Source: Acidobacteriota bacterium (GTDB lineage Bacteria; Acidobacteriota; Thermoanaerobaculia; Multivoradales; Multivoraceae). From it: 64,000 nt of DNA. A program made the translations under genes and the position numbers. Where the stretch lies: NCBI GenBank assembly GCA_003388555.1, contig QQVD01000048.1, forward strand, positions 212,760 through 276,759, read 5' to 3'. Shown here one piece after another: positions 50,614 to 61,429 of this stretch (positions within the stretch are counted from its first letter, which is position 1; each line of letters begins with the position of its first letter). The notes under the pieces are model-generated. The model made no database searches, was not told where the DNA came from, and worked only from the letters and a program-made list of their open reading frames with translations.

Positions 50614-50951
50614 CCGGGGTCAGGCCGGGCGTCGATCGGCTCGACCCGTCGCGGCGTCGTTGCAGGCCCGGTCAGCTCCCCTGGCGAAGGCCCCGGCGAC
50701 TTCCCTCGACCGGGGGACCGGCCGACGGGGTACGGATCCGACGTCGCGGATTGCTACTCTAGGTGAGCAGACCATCCCGTAGGCGCCGGCTCGGGTTCCC
50801 CGGGAGCATAGTGACTGCCGGACCCGCGCGAGAACTCTTCGCGACGTGTCCGTGGACCCGCGGCCGACGCCCGGTTCCTCTCGCCGACCGTGACGCGGCC
50901 GGCGGACGGCCGATCGGCATCGCCGCCAGAGCCCGCACAGGAGGACCGCGC
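50614..50951. other. Divergent intergenic region, subtilase and molybdenum hydroxylase genes
   Basis: These 338 bases separate divergent genes and include the extended -10 motif TGCTACTCT at 50752-50760. The frame of the downstream gene stays open back to 50763 but lacks conserved sequence. No other gene or strong repeat was seen. Confidence 0.45.
50752..50760 (+). promoter_or_regulatory. Extended -10 promoter candidate for the molybdenum hydroxylase genes
   Basis: TGCTACTCT fits TGnTAnnnT and is identical to the motif before yhbY at 24341. It lies about 190 bp before the first ATG, so a long leader would result. No clear -35 hexamer is visible. Confidence 0.35.
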
Positions 50952-51434
50952 ATGGCGATTCGCATGAAGGTGAACGGTGAGGAGAGGGTCTTCGACATCG
51001 ACCCGGACACTCCTCTGCTCTGGGCGCTGCGCGACACCTTGGGGCTGACCGGCACCAAGTACGGCTGCGGCATGAACCGCTGCGGCGCCTGCACGGTGCA
51101 CGTCGACGGCCGCGCGCGTCGTTCGTGCATCCTGCCGATCAGCCGCCTCGAGGGGCGGGAGATCGTCACCATCGAGGGCCTGTCGCCGGACGGGGGACAC
51201 CCGGTGCAGAAGGCCTGGGAGAAGATCAACGTGCCGCAGTGCGGCTACTGCCAGCCGGGGCAGATCATGAGCGCCTCGGCGCTGCTGGCCGAGACGCCGC
51301 AGCCGAGCGACGAGCAGATCGACGGGGCGCTGCAGGTGAACATCTGCCGCTGCGGCACCTACCAGCGGATCCGCCTGGCCGTGCACGAGGCCGCCGCCGA
51401 GCTCGCCGGTGAGACCGACGGAGAAGCACGATGA
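50952..51434 (+). CDS. iorA: [2Fe-2S] small subunit of a xanthine-oxidase-family molybdenum hydroxylase (IorA-like)
   Basis: The 160-residue protein has two [2Fe-2S] clusters: the plant-type one with C39, C44, C47 and C59 and the helical one with C97, C100, C132 and C134. It passes electrons from the molybdenum centre in the large subunit to an acceptor. The length and two-subunit arrangement without an FAD subunit match isoquinoline 1-oxidoreductase. The ATG at 50952 has GGAGG upstream and starts at the fold; longer frames upstream are not coding. It overlaps the large-subunit start as ATGA. Confidence 0.9.
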   Translation: MAIRMKVNGEERVFDIDPDTPLLWALRDTLGLTGTKYGCGMNRCGACTVHVDGRARRSCILPISRLEGREIVTIEGLSPDGGHPVQKAWEKINVPQCGYCQPGQIMSASALLAETPQPSDEQIDGALQVNICRCGTYQRIRLAVHEAAAELAGETDGEAR

Positions 51435-53704
51435 GCGCCGCCAGGACCCCGATCCGCAACCCCGCAGGCGAAGACGCGACGGGCAAGGGTCGCGTCTTCA
51501 AGGCCGAGCTCGACCGCAGGCGTTTCGTCCAGGCCGGCGCCGCCGCCGGCCTGACTCTGGGCTTCACGCCGCACGTGCTGGCCCGGCTCAACACCGCCGG
51601 CACCTCCAGCGCCGCCGACGCCGCCAAGTCCTTCGCGCCCGCCGCCTACATCCGGATCGACGCCTCGGGCACGACGCTGATCGTGCACCGCAGCGAGATG
51701 GGCCAGGGTGCCCGCACCTCGTGCGCGATGCTGCTCGCCGAGGAGCTCGAGCTGCCGTGGGAGGAGATCCGCATCGAGCAGGCCGACGGCGACCCGAAGT
51801 ACGGCAACCAGAACACCGACGGCTCGACCACCGTGCGGCTCAACTGGCAGCCGCTGCGCGAGGCGGGCGCCGCGGCTCGGACGATGCTGGTGGCGGCCGC
51901 CGCCCAGGGCTGGGACGTGGCGGCGGGAGAGTGCCGGGCGGAGGCAGGGCGTGTGCTGCACGCCGGCTCCGGGCGCAGCGCCACCTACGGCGAGCTGGCC
52001 GCCGTCGCGGCCACTCTCGACGTGCCCGAGAAGCCGATGCTGAAGGACAAGAAGGACCACAAGATCCTCGGCACCCCGCGTGCCCTCGTCGACGTGCCCG
52101 ACATCGTGCGCGGCCAGGCGGTCTACGGCATCGACGTGGTGCGTCCCGGCATGCTCTACGCCTCGATCGAGCGCTGCCCGACGATCAAGGGCACCCTCGG
52201 CTCCCTGGACCCCGAAGCGGCCCTGGCCGTGCCCGGGGTGAAGAAGGTGCTGCCGCTCGAGGGCGCGGCGCAGCCGTTCAACCTCAACGCCGGCGTCGCG
52301 GTGGTGGCCGAGAACACCTTCGCGGCGCTCAAGGGGCGCAAGGCGCTGCAGATCGAGTGGAAGACCGGCGAAGGCCTCGAGAGCAGCGGCGCGTTCCGCG
52401 ACAAGCTGCAGCAGCTCGTCGACGGCGACGGCAAGCCGTTCCGCAGCGAAGGCGACTTCGCCGCCGCCAAGGCCGCCGCGGCGCGCACCCTGAGCGCCAG
52501 CTTCCACGGTCCGCACCTGGTGCACGCGCCGATGGAGCCGCTCGCGGCCACCGCCGTGGTCACCGACGAGGGCTGCGAGATCTGGGCTCCCTGCCAGGAC
52601 CCGATGACGGCGCGCCAGCGCGTGGCGGCGGCGCTCGAGCTCGACCTCGCCCAGGTCACCGTGCACGTGACCCTGCTCGGCGGTGGCTTCGGCCGCAAGT
52701 CGAAGCCCGACTTCATCCTCGAGGCGGCGAAGATCGCGCAGCAGATGAAGGGAACGCCGATCAAACTCACCTGGACCCGCGAGGACGAGGTGCGGCACGG
52801 CTTCTACCGGGCGCAGAACGCGCAGAAGCTCGAGGCGACGCTCGACGAGAGCGGCCGCCTGACCGGCTGGCGGCAGCACACCGCGTTCCCGACCATCCTC
52901 AGCACCTTCATGCCGGGAGCCACCGATCCGAGCGGCTTCGAGCTCGGCATGGGGCTGACCAACCTGCCCTACCGGATTCCGTCGATCCAGCTCGAATCGA
53001 GCGGCATCGCCTCGGACGTTCGCATCGGCTGGCTGCGCTCGGTGTGCAACACCTTCCACGCCCACGCCGTGAACTGCTTCGTCGACGAGATCGCCGAGGC
53101 CGCCGGCAAGGACCCGGTGCAGTGGCGGCTCGAGATGCTCGGTGAGCCGCGCAAGCTCGAATTCTCCGATCGTGACAAGCCGTACGGTCTCGACACCGGC
53201 CGGCTCAGCGCCGTGATCCGGCGCTGCGCCGAGGTCTCGCGTTGGGGCGAGAAGACCCTCGCCGAGGGCGTGCAGCGAGGCTTCGCGTCGCACTTCAGCT
53301 TCCTCACCTACGTCGCTGCCACGCTCGACGCCTCGCTCGACGAGGAAGGCAAGGTGAAGGTTCACGAGGTCGATCTGGTGGTCGACTGCGGCACCGTGGT
53401 CAACCCCGACACGGTGCGGGCGCAGATGGAAGGTGCGGTGGTCTTCGCGCTGTCGATGGCCTTCTTCGGCGAGATCACGGTCGAGAACGGCGCCGTGCAG
53501 CAGTCGAACTTCCACGACTACCCGATGCTGCGCATCGACCAGATGCCGCGGGTCAACGTCGAGATCCTCGACAGCGACGCGCCGCCCTCTGGCGTCGGTG
53601 AGCCGGGCGTGCCGCCGATCGCGCCGGCGCTGGTCAACGCCATCGCCAAGCTGACCGGCAAGCGGGTCTACGACCTGCCGCTGACCAGGGCTGGTCTCGC
53701 CTGA
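51431..53704 (+). CDS. iorB: Molybdopterin large subunit, IorB-like aldehyde/xanthine-oxidase family
   Basis: The 757-residue protein has a twin-arginine signal ([13 protein letters not shown] at about 28-40) and a two-part molybdopterin-binding domain. Motifs include [19 protein letters not shown] and [16 protein letters not shown] with the Glu that acts as base. It should hydroxylate an N-heterocycle or aldehyde; IorB from Brevundimonas is the known relative, but the substrate here is not proven. With the small subunit it forms a periplasmic enzyme. The start overlaps the previous stop by four bases. Confidence 0.9.
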   Translation: MSAARTPIRNPAGEDATGKGRVFKAELDRRRFVQAGAAAGLTLGFTPHVLARLNTAGTSSAADAAKSFAPAAYIRIDASGTTLIVHRSEMGQGARTSCAMLLAEELELPWEEIRIEQADGDPKYGNQNTDGSTTVRLNWQPLREAGAAARTMLVAAAAQGWDVAAGECRAEAGRVLHAGSGRSATYGELAAVAATLDVPEKPMLKDKKDHKILGTPRALVDVPDIVRGQAVYGIDVVRPGMLYASIERCPTIKGTLGSLDPEAALAVPGVKKVLPLEGAAQPFNLNAGVAVVAENTFAALKGRKALQIEWKTGEGLESSGAFRDKLQQLVDGDGKPFRSEGDFAAAKAAAARTLSASFHGPHLVHAPMEPLAATAVVTDEGCEIWAPCQDPMTARQRVAAALELDLAQVTVHVTLLGGGFGRKSKPDFILEAAKIAQQMKGTPIKLTWTREDEVRHGFYRAQNAQKLEATLDESGRLTGWRQHTAFPTILSTFMPGATDPSGFELGMGLTNLPYRIPSIQLESSGIASDVRIGWLRSVCNTFHAHAVNCFVDEIAEAAGKDPVQWRLEMLGEPRKLEFSDRDKPYGLDTGRLSAVIRRCAEVSRWGEKTLAEGVQRGFASHFSFLTYVAATLDASLDEEGKVKVHEVDLVVDCGTVVNPDTVRAQMEGAVVFALSMAFFGEITVENGAVQQSNFHDYPMLRIDQMPRVNVEILDSDAPPSGVGEPGVPPIAPALVNAIAKLTGKRVYDLPLTRAGLA

Positions 53705-53860
53705 CGTTCGAGTGCGGCTGGCGGCGGCAGCTGAGTGATCCGCATGCGATAGCGCCGCGACGGCTCGTCGCCCGGAGCTGCTCTCGTTGGCCAGCGGGTC
53801 CCGCATAGACTCGTCCGCTCGGCGGGGCGCCGCGCGCTCGGTCCCCGCGAAGCACCTGCG

Positions 53861-56851
53861 ATGGCCCTCCGACTGCTCGACGAACGTCTCGACGCCTCGG
53901 TCCGTTCCGGACTCGCTGCGGAGCTGCGTCGGGAGCTGCGCGGAGAGGTGCGCGACGACGCGATCGCGCGCGGCATCCACGCCACCGACGCCTCGCACTA
54001 CCAGATCGTCCCGGCCGTCGTCGCCTGGCCGATGGACCGCGCCGACGTTCTCGCGGCGCTGCGCATCGCCCACCGGCGCCGGGTGCCGGTGACGCTGCGC
54101 GGCGCGGGCACGAGCCTCTCCGGACAGACCCATGGACCGGGCCTGATCCTCGACACCTCGCGCCACCTGGGCCGGGTGCTCGACATCGACGGGTCACACC
54201 ACCGGGCGCGGGTGGAGCCGGGAGTGATCCTGCAGCAGCTCAACGCCCGGCTCGAGCCGCACGGAGTGCTCTTTCCGCCGGACCCGGCCACCTCCTCGCG
54301 CGCCACGGTCGGTGGGTTGATCGGCAACAACAGCTCCGGCACCCGCTCGGTGCGCTGGGGCAAGACCAGCGACAACGTGATCGCGCTCGAGGTGGCCCTC
54401 GCTGACGGCACGGTGCTCGAGCTGGAGCGGCTCGATGAGGAGGGCTGGCGCGAGGCGACGGAACGTCCGGGGCGGGAGGGCGAGATCTACCGTGGCGTCG
54501 AGGAGGTGGTGGCGCGACATGCGGGAGCCATCCGCGAGCGCTATCCGAAGGTGATGCGCCGGGTCGCTGGCTACGCCCTCGACGCCCTGCTCCCCGAGGC
54601 GCCGCGGCGCTCGCTCGCCGATCTGGTGATCGGTAGCGAAGGCACCCTGGCGGTGGTGCTGTCGGCGACGCTCCGTCTGGTCGAGAAGCCGCACGCCACC
54701 GCGGTCTGCGTGCTGCACTTCGACGACGTCGTCGAGTCGTTGCGCCACCTGGGCCGGATGCTCGAGTGGGAGCCGCTGGCGATCGAGATGCTCGACGACG
54801 TCATCCTCGGCGAGGCGCTGGTCAACGCGGCGACGGCGCGTCACGCCGGCTTCTTCGTCGGCGCGCCGAAGGCGGTGCAGATCGTCGAGCTCGACGGCGA
54901 GACGGCGCGTCAGGCGCGGCTGCGAGCCGAGCGCTTCGCCGCGGCGATGGCCGACGGCGGCGTCGGCACGGCACAGGTGGTGCTCGCCGACCCCGCGGCG
55001 CAGCGCGACGCCTGGGAGGTGCGCCGGCTCGGACTGGGCCTGATCAGCAACGTGCGCGGCCCGCGCAAGGGCCAGGCGTTCATCGAGGACGCCTGCGTGC
55101 CGGTGGAGCATCTCGCCGGCTACGTCGAGAGGGTGCTGGCGCTGTGCCGGGACGAGGGCCTGGAGGTCTCGGTGTACGGCCACGCCTCGGTCGGCGTGCT
55201 GCACATCCGGCCGATGCTCGACCTGCACCGGGCGAGCGAAGTCGAGGCGATGCGGCGCATCGCCGAGCGCTGCTTCGAGTGGGTCCGCGAGCTGGGAGGC
55301 TCGTGGTCGGGCGAGCACGGTGACGGCCTGGTGCGCGGCGAGTTCCTCGAGCGCTCTTTCGGCCCCGAGCTCGTCGGCGCCTTCGCCGAGGTCAAGCGCC
55401 TCTTCGATCCCGAGGGGCTGCTCAATCCCGGCAAGATCGTCGCCCCCGCCAGGATGACCGAGAACCTGCGCTATCAGGTGCCCGGCTATGCCGAGGCGAC
55501 CGGCACCGCCGAGGCCGCGGCACGCTTCAGCTACCGCGACCAGGGTGGCTTCGCCCTCGCCGTCGAGCAGTGCAACGGCGTCGGCGCCTGCCGCAAGCTG
55601 GGCAGCGGAACGATGTGCCCGAGCTACATGGCGCTGCGCGACGAGGAGCACTCCACGCGCGGCCGCGCCAACGCGCTACGCCTGGCGATGAGCGGCCAGC
55701 TCGGCGAGCCGCTCGAGGCGTTGGCTTCCGACGAGTTGCACCAGACCCTCGACCTCTGCCTGGCCTGCAAGGCGTGCAAGGCGGAGTGCCCGAACGCGGT
55801 CGACATGGCGCGCCTCAAGATGGACGTGCTGGCGCTGCGCCACCAGCGCCGCGGGACGCCGCTGGGAGCCCGCGCCGTCGGCGCTTTGCCCGAGCTCGCC
55901 GGCTGGCTCGCCGGGCCGCTGGCTCCGCTCGCCAACGTGGTGCAGCGCAGCACCCTGTTCCGGCACCTGGCGCATCCGCGGCTCGGCCTCGACCCGGCCC
56001 GCCGCCTGCCGCCGTTCAGCCGTCGTCCCCTTCGTCGCCCGCGCCGCCCCTCGCCGGCGCGACCCGCGGCACCGGCTTCGGGCGCGGTGGTGCTCTTCGC
56101 CGACACCGCCTCGCGCTACTACGAGCCGGAGGTGGCGCACGCGGCGCGCCGCGTGCTCGAAGGTCTCGGCTTCGCGGTGCACCTCTCGTTCGCCGGCGAC
56201 AGTCAGCGGCCGCGGCTCAGTCAGGGGCTGCTCGACTCCGCGGCGGCCGCGGCGGGCGGGGTCTACCGTTGCCTGCACGAGTCGCTGCAGCAGGCGCTCG
56301 CCGGCGGCGACTCACCGAGGGTGCCGATCCTCTGCCTCGAGCCCTCGGACGCTTCGGCACTGGTCGACGACCTCCCCGACCTGCTGCGGGACGACGATCC
56401 GCTCCGCGCCGAGGTGGTGTCGCGCATCGAGCGTTTCGACGCCTTCCTGCTCCGCCATGCGGCGCGGCTCCGGGTCGATGCGCCGGCGATCTTCTGGCAT
56501 CTGCACTGCCACGAGCGGGCGGTCTTCGCCGCCACCACGCCGCGCATGCTCGGCGGCGCCCACGTCATCGACAGCGGTGCCGGGTGCTGCGGTATGGCGG
56601 GCTCCTTCGGCTACCAGCACGGCGACCTGTCGCGGCGCATCGCCGACGACCGCCTGCTGCCCAACCTGCGGCGGGCCCTGGAGGCGCAGGGGCCGGAGCT
56701 GCTGGTGGTGGCCAGCGGCTTCTCTTGCCGCCACCAGATCCGCGATTTCGCCTCCTCCGAGCTGGGGCCGGAGCGGGTGGTGCACCTGGCACAGGCGGTG
56801 GAGACAGTCGTCGAGCCGGCGCCGGCCGCGGGCTCCGAGCACGGGGCGTGA
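53861..56851 (+). CDS. FAD-binding and Fe-S dehydrogenase, YdiJ/D-2-hydroxyacid dehydrogenase-like
   Basis: The 996-residue protein combines an FAD-binding PCMH domain (about 40-280), an FAD-oxidase C-domain (about 290-530), a ferredoxin-like domain with CNGVGACRKLGSGTMCP and CLACKACKAECP, and a CCG domain (CCGMAGSFGY). The architecture and length match E. coli YdiJ, a D-2-hydroxyglutarate dehydrogenase; D-lactate or glycolate are other possible substrates. Electrons would enter the quinone pool and then the act-cox chain. The ATG follows a weak GCGAAG motif. Confidence 0.9.
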   Translation: MALRLLDERLDASVRSGLAAELRRELRGEVRDDAIARGIHATDASHYQIVPAVVAWPMDRADVLAALRIAHRRRVPVTLRGAGTSLSGQTHGPGLILDTSRHLGRVLDIDGSHHRARVEPGVILQQLNARLEPHGVLFPPDPATSSRATVGGLIGNNSSGTRSVRWGKTSDNVIALEVALADGTVLELERLDEEGWREATERPGREGEIYRGVEEVVARHAGAIRERYPKVMRRVAGYALDALLPEAPRRSLADLVIGSEGTLAVVLSATLRLVEKPHATAVCVLHFDDVVESLRHLGRMLEWEPLAIEMLDDVILGEALVNAATARHAGFFVGAPKAVQIVELDGETARQARLRAERFAAAMADGGVGTAQVVLADPAAQRDAWEVRRLGLGLISNVRGPRKGQAFIEDACVPVEHLAGYVERVLALCRDEGLEVSVYGHASVGVLHIRPMLDLHRASEVEAMRRIAERCFEWVRELGGSWSGEHGDGLVRGEFLERSFGPELVGAFAEVKRLFDPEGLLNPGKIVAPARMTENLRYQVPGYAEATGTAEAAARFSYRDQGGFALAVEQCNGVGACRKLGSGTMCPSYMALRDEEHSTRGRANALRLAMSGQLGEPLEALASDELHQTLDLCLACKACKAECPNAVDMARLKMDVLALRHQRRGTPLGARAVGALPELAGWLAGPLAPLANVVQRSTLFRHLAHPRLGLDPARRLPPFSRRPLRRPRRPSPARPAAPASGAVVLFADTASRYYEPEVAHAARRVLEGLGFAVHLSFAGDSQRPRLSQGLLDSAAAAAGGVYRCLHESLQQALAGGDSPRVPILCLEPSDASALVDDLPDLLRDDDPLRAEVVSRIERFDAFLLRHAARLRVDAPAIFWHLHCHERAVFAATTPRMLGGAHVIDSGAGCCGMAGSFGYQHGDLSRRIADDRLLPNLRRALEAQGPELLVVASGFSCRHQIRDFASSELGPERVVHLAQAVETVVEPAPAAGSEHGA

Positions 56852-57108
56852 GTGCCGGGCTCGATGTGCCGCCATGGAGCCGGACGAGCCCCGGCGGGCT
56901 GACGCGCCCCCGTTGACCGGTCGATCCGGCCGGTGGCACGGCATCGGCCGTTGCCGAGGTCCGATCCCGGTGGTTCCCCTCAGGCACACGATCGTGGTGC
57001 ACCGAAGCGGGTACGGAAACTGCATCGCTGGGCGGAAGGCCTGTGGTGAACCGACTCGAATCGGGACGTCCCAGGGGTTGAGGAAGAAGCGAGACCGCTG
57101 GAGTTCGC

Positions 57109-58110
57109 GTGGTGAGCCCGTACTTCGATCAGCTTGTCGAGAACGCGCGTGAAGGGGTCAGCCTCGTCGAGGCCGATGCCACCCGCACGATCCGCTACGT
57201 CAATCCGGCGTTCGAGAGGCTGACCGGTTTCGAGGCCGCCGCCTGCCTCGGTCGCAGCCTCGATCTGCTCGGCGTCGCCGAGGAGAGCAAGGAGGCCTAC
57301 CTGACGCTGCTCGACGGGCTCGATCGGGGCGAGGCGGTGCAGCAGGTGCTGCGCTGTCGGCGGCGCGACGGCTCGTGGTTCTGGAACCAGGTCTCGCTGG
57401 CGCCGCTCCCCGCCCGGAACGGCGATCCGCGGCGGGTGGCGCTGTTCCACCGCGACGTGACCGAGGAGGGCGAGCAGCTGCGCTACGTCGCCCTGCTGGA
57501 GGAACAGCTGGCGGCGCTGCAGCGCCAGCTCGACCGCCTCTCGACCAGCGATCCGGCGACCGGCGCCGCCAACCGCCGCTTCTTCGACCAGCAGCTCTCG
57601 ATGTTGTGGCGCATCGCGGCACGCGCCCACGAGTCGGCGGCCTGCCTCTTCGTCGAGCTCGACCAGTTCGACGAGATCGTCGCGGGTGGCCGCGGATCGA
57701 CGGAGGGGCCGGAGTTCGAGACCCGGAGAGCGGCCCTCGAGGAGATCCTCCGGGGCGTCGCACAACTGCTCGACGAGAACTTCCAGCGCGCCGGCGACAT
57801 CGTCGCGCGGTACGACGACAGGCGGCTCGTGGTGGTCTCGCTCGGCGCCGGAGGCAAGACCCTCGACGACCACGCCAGCCGGATCTGCCGGACGGTGCAC
57901 GGTCTCCGGCGCCAGGCGGGCGCTGCGGTGCCACCGACCACGGTGAGCGTCGGCTACTCGTCGACCGCGCCCGTCGCCTTCAGCGAGCCCCAGGGCCTGC
58001 TCGGCGCCGCCCGCGCCGCCCTGGCTCAGGCGCGGGGCAGCGGTGGCGATTGCGCCGTGCGGGTCGAAGTCGCCGAGCCAGCTCCCTTCACCAGCGCCGA
58101 CGCGGGCTGA
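57109..58110 (+). CDS. PAS-domain protein with degenerate GGDEF domain
   Basis: The 333-residue protein has a PAS domain (about 5-120; VNPAFERLTGF and FWNQVSLAPL, followed by a PAC-like FHRDVTEEG), a short coiled coil (125-145) and a GGDEF-like domain (about 146-320). The domain start DPATGAANRRFF and strand FVELDQFD are normal, but the signature position reads RYDDRRLVVV instead of RYGGDEFAVL, so cyclase activity is unlikely. It may bind a nucleotide or act as a signalling partner. The start is a GTG with GGAG five bases upstream. No flavin-binding Cys is obvious in the PAS domain. Confidence 0.82.
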   Translation: MVSPYFDQLVENAREGVSLVEADATRTIRYVNPAFERLTGFEAAACLGRSLDLLGVAEESKEAYLTLLDGLDRGEAVQQVLRCRRRDGSWFWNQVSLAPLPARNGDPRRVALFHRDVTEEGEQLRYVALLEEQLAALQRQLDRLSTSDPATGAANRRFFDQQLSMLWRIAARAHESAACLFVELDQFDEIVAGGRGSTEGPEFETRRAALEEILRGVAQLLDENFQRAGDIVARYDDRRLVVVSLGAGGKTLDDHASRICRTVHGLRRQAGAAVPPTTVSVGYSSTAPVAFSEPQGLLGAARAALAQARGSGGDCAVRVEVAEPAPFTSADAG

Positions 58111-58255
58111 CCTCTCTGCGCGGCGGCCCCGTCCTCGCAACGGTGGCGCGGCGAAGGTCGCGGCTGGAGCCACCGTGCGGTCGACCGGCAGCGCGTGCCG
58201 TCGACGCGCGAACCGGTTCGAGCTGAGTGTGCGCGCCCACGGGGGCCGGGCGGCG

Positions 58256-60454
58256 TCAGCGGCCGCCGCCGCTCGCCTGCTGCTCCTGGTACAGCCGGTC
58301 GCGTCGATCGAGCACGAAGGCGCGGATGTTCGCCACGTCCTGCGGGTCGAGCACGTCGGCGAACGCCGGCATGCCGTTCTCGACCCTGGCGCCCTCGAGC
58401 ACGATCTGGTCGTAGAACTCGTACACCCGCGGGATCGACTGGCGCAGGTCGGTGATCACGTTGCCGCCGACGGCGGCGTAGCCGTGGCAGACCAGGCAGT
58501 AGCGGTTGTAGGCCGTCTTGCCGGCGGCGATCATCTCGGGCGTCGACTGGTGCTCGACGCGGGTGACCTGGATCTCGGCGTCCGGCTGGCGCTCGATCTC
58601 CTCGCCGCGGGCGCCGAGCGCGAAGACCACGACGCGTCCCTCGCTCTCCACCGCCTTGCGCGCGGCGCGCGAGCCGACGACCCCGAACGCTCCGCCCCAC
58701 CCCGACATGATCGCCACGTACTGGGTGTCGCCGACCTGGAAGGTGATCGGCGGCGCGATGACTCCGCTGCCGGTGTAGCTCTCCCACAGCTTCTCGCCGC
58801 TGGTGGCGTCGTAGGCGGTGAGCATGCCGTAGGGAGTGCCCTGGAAGACCAGGTTCCCGGCCGTCGCCAGGGTGCCGCCGGTCCACGGCACGTCGTACTG
58901 GAAGCGCCAACGCTCCTCCTGCGCCACCGGATCCCAGGCCAGCAGGTGTCCGGTGCCGACGAGCTCGGCGGGCGGATCCTCGAAGGTCTCCTTGGTGGTG
59001 CCGGGGATCGCCTCGAGCACCGCGTCGGGCACGTCGGCCGCCTGCGCCGGCGTCACGCCCAGGTTCCACTGACCCTCCTGGTGCTCGTACTCGAGGTCCG
59101 GCACGTAGAGGTTCGACATCTCCTGGGCCGGGATGTAGACCAGCCCGGTGAGCGGGCTGTACGACATCGGATGCCAGTTGTGGCCGCCGAGAGGCCCGGG
59201 GAAGACCACCGCGGTCTCGTCGACGAAGCGGGCGCCCGGCAGCTCGACCGGACGGCCGGTGTCGGGGTCGACGTGCGAGGCCCACGTCGTGGTGACGTAG
59301 TTCTTGGCCGAGATCAGCTCGCCGGTGGCGCGATCGAGCACGTAGAAGAAGCCGTTCTTGGGAGCCTGCATCAGCACCTTGCGCACTCGGCCGTCGATCG
59401 GCAGCTCGGCGAGCATGATGTGCTGGGTGGCGGTGTAGTCCCAGGTGTCGCCGGGTGTCGTCTGGTAGTGCCAGACGTACTCGCCGGTGTCCGGGCGCAG
59501 GGCGACGATCGACGAGATGAACAGGTTGTCGCCGCCGCCGGGGCTGCGCAGGTTCTGGTTCCACGGCGAGCCGTTGCCGACGCCGACGTAGAGCAGGTCG
59601 AGCTCGGGGTCCCAGGTGAACGAGTCCCACACCGTGCCGCCGCCGCCGGTCTTCCACCACTCGCCGTTCCAGGTCTTCGCCGCCATCTCCATCGCCTCGT
59701 TCTCGAAGCCGTCGGCGGGGTTGCCCGGCACCGTGTAAAAGCGCCACACCAGCTCGCCGGTGTCGGCGTCGTAGGCCGACAGATAGCCGCGCACGCCGTA
59801 CTCGGCGCCGCCGTTGCCGATCAGCACCTTGCCCTTGACCACCCGCGGCGCCCCGGTGATCGTGTACGGCTGTTCGGGATCGACGGTCTGGGTCTCCCAC
59901 ACCAGCTCGCCGGTCTGCGCGTCGAGCGCGATGAGTCGGCCGTCGAGAGTGCCGGAGAGGATCTTGCCCTCGTAGAGGGCGGCGCCGCGGTTCACCACGT
60001 CGCAGCACGCCTTCTGGGCCACCTCGCGCGGCACGTCGGGGTCGTGCGTCCACAACGGCTCGCCGGTGACCACGTCGAGGGCGTAGACGACGCTCCAGGC
60101 GCCGGTCGTGTAGAGCACGCCGTCGACCACCAGCGGCGTCGCCTCGATGCCGCGCTTCGAGCCCAGCTCGTAAACCCAGGCGATGCCGAGCTGGTCGACG
60201 TTCTCGCTGGTGATCTGGTCGAGCGGCGAGTAGCGCTGCTCCTTGTAGGTGCGGCCGTAGCTCAACCAGTCGCCCGGCCGGGCTTCGGCGGCGATGAGCG
60301 CGAAGTCGTCGACGCCGTAGGTCGCCGACGTGCGGCGCTGCTGCGCCCGGGTCGACACCGCCGCGACTGCCAGCGTGACGGTGAGGGCGAGAACGATGGC
60401 GAGGGTCCACGACGGTGTGCGTGCTGGCGTCTCGGAACGTGTGGAGTGGTGCAT
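58256..60454 (-). CDS. PQQ-dependent alcohol dehydrogenase, quinohemoprotein
   Basis: The 732-residue protein has a signal peptide, an eight-bladed PQQ propeller and a C-terminal cytochrome c domain with CLVCH. The adjacent cysteines C150-C151, which form the ring disulfide, are intact. The catalytic Asp motif reads WDYT. Lanthanide-dependent enzymes carry a second Asp at the position of this Thr, so a calcium enzyme is likely. It oxidises alcohols or aldehydes in the periplasm and gives electrons to a cytochrome. The ATG at 60454 is chosen because it starts the signal peptide; upstream frame has no conserved sequence. Confidence 0.92.
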   Translation of the reverse strand: MHHSTRSETPARTPSWTLAIVLALTVTLAVAAVSTRAQQRRTSATYGVDDFALIAAEARPGDWLSYGRTYKEQRYSPLDQITSENVDQLGIAWVYELGSKRGIEATPLVVDGVLYTTGAWSVVYALDVVTGEPLWTHDPDVPREVAQKACCDVVNRGAALYEGKILSGTLDGRLIALDAQTGELVWETQTVDPEQPYTITGAPRVVKGKVLIGNGGAEYGVRGYLSAYDADTGELVWRFYTVPGNPADGFENEAMEMAAKTWNGEWWKTGGGGTVWDSFTWDPELDLLYVGVGNGSPWNQNLRSPGGGDNLFISSIVALRPDTGEYVWHYQTTPGDTWDYTATQHIMLAELPIDGRVRKVLMQAPKNGFFYVLDRATGELISAKNYVTTTWASHVDPDTGRPVELPGARFVDETAVVFPGPLGGHNWHPMSYSPLTGLVYIPAQEMSNLYVPDLEYEHQEGQWNLGVTPAQAADVPDAVLEAIPGTTKETFEDPPAELVGTGHLLAWDPVAQEERWRFQYDVPWTGGTLATAGNLVFQGTPYGMLTAYDATSGEKLWESYTGSGVIAPPITFQVGDTQYVAIMSGWGGAFGVVGSRAARKAVESEGRVVVFALGARGEEIERQPDAEIQVTRVEHQSTPEMIAAGKTAYNRYCLVCHGYAAVGGNVITDLRQSIPRVYEFYDQIVLEGARVENGMPAFADVLDPQDVANIRAFVLDRRDRLYQEQQASGGGR

Positions 60455-60784
60455 GGTCAAGAGGGCTCCCTGGCCGAGGATTCGCGAAGGGGCGGGGGGA
60501 TGTCGCTCCCGAGCGCGCGGCGACGCCGCGGCGAGGGCGTCGCTCCGATCGTGAGGGGTTCTGGTCGAGCATTCTACGAGAGGGCCGGCGAGCTCCGAGC
60601 GTTCCTGCAGTTGGCGAAGGGTTCGCTGGTATGCGGCTTGCTCACTGGAGCCTCTGGCGCGAGGGGAGGAAGGCGGCGAAGGAGTTTCGCGGCCGGTTCC
60701 GAGGAGAAGTTTCCAGCAGCGGCGGGACGCTTTACCTGCCGAAGCCGGACGACAGGCGGCGAAGGCGGCTGAGGAAGAGCAGCG
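60455..60784. other. Divergent intergenic region, PQQ dehydrogenase and secreted protein genes
   Basis: These 330 bases lie between divergent genes. I saw no convincing promoter pair, inverted repeat or gene here. Confidence 0.4.
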
Positions 60785-61429
60785 ATGGTCATGCGAGTGC
60801 GATCCCGGCGGGGCAGCGATCCTGTGACGAGAGGTCGTTCTCCCTCGCGCCAGGCCTGGGCAGATTCCCCCGATGCACTGTCTCCTGCCGCCGCGCGGGT
60901 CGCCCCGCGACGTCCGTCGCTGTCGCCGCTCCTCGCCGCCGGGATCGTGGCTCTGGCGACCCTGGCCACGGCCGTGGCGCCTCAGCGCCTCGATGCCCAG
61001 TCTGCGTCGAGCCAGTCGCCGCCGGTCGTGTCGCTGCAGTCGCCCGGCGCGCCACTCGCCGCCGGCGCCGGGCCGGGCGGCAGCCTGCTCTTCGCCGAGG
61101 CCCGTGGCCGCTGCAGCGAGCGGGTGCTGCGGGCCGGCGAGGTCGTCCTGCACTGGGAGCTGCCGCCGCTCGAGGCCGGCCAGGGGGGCGGGCTGACGGT
61201 GCAGCGACTGCAGCTCACCCGGTTCCGGGACGGCTTCGAGACCGGCAACTACGAGGAGAGCGGCGACCTGCCCCTCGACCTCGGCGAGCTGGTCGTCTCC
61301 GCGCCCGAACCGGGAGTCCTCTACCGCTGGCGGATCGTCGTCCTGAAGAGCGCGCTGCCGATCCTGGTCGCTTCGACGGAGCGTTTCGAGGCTCCCGTCT
61401 GCCCGGGTGACGGAGTCGACGCGCCATGA
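60785..61429 (+). CDS. Secreted hypothetical protein with internal FRDGFETGN motif
   Basis: The 214-residue protein has a long basic N-terminus and a signal-like hydrophobic segment (about 45-65, cleavage near RLDAQ). It continues with a Ser/Pro-rich linker and a beta-rich part with two cysteines (about 110 and 206). The stretch [10 protein letters not shown] resembles the C-terminal tail of secreted proteins in this window but is internal. I do not recognise the family. Its stop overlaps the next start (ATGA), so the two are co-translated and may act together outside the cell. The ATG at 60791 could also be the start. Confidence 0.65.
   Translation: MVMRVRSRRGSDPVTRGRSPSRQAWADSPDALSPAAARVAPRRPSLSPLLAAGIVALATLATAVAPQRLDAQSASSQSPPVVSLQSPGAPLAAGAGPGGSLLFAEARGRCSERVLRAGEVVLHWELPPLEAGQGGGLTVQRLQLTRFRDGFETGNYEESGDLPLDLGELVVSAPEPGVLYRWRIVVLKSALPILVASTERFEAPVCPGDGVDAP

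Noticed and set aside
50763..50951. N-terminal extension of the [2Fe-2S] subunit from a GTG at 50763.
   Set aside because: The ATG at 50952 has a good Shine-Dalgarno and begins at the fold; the extension is Arg-rich and unlike the family.
58043..60772. A 909-codon open frame antisense to the PQQ dehydrogenase.
   Set aside because: No domain or signal is visible and the minus-strand gene explains the sequence fully.
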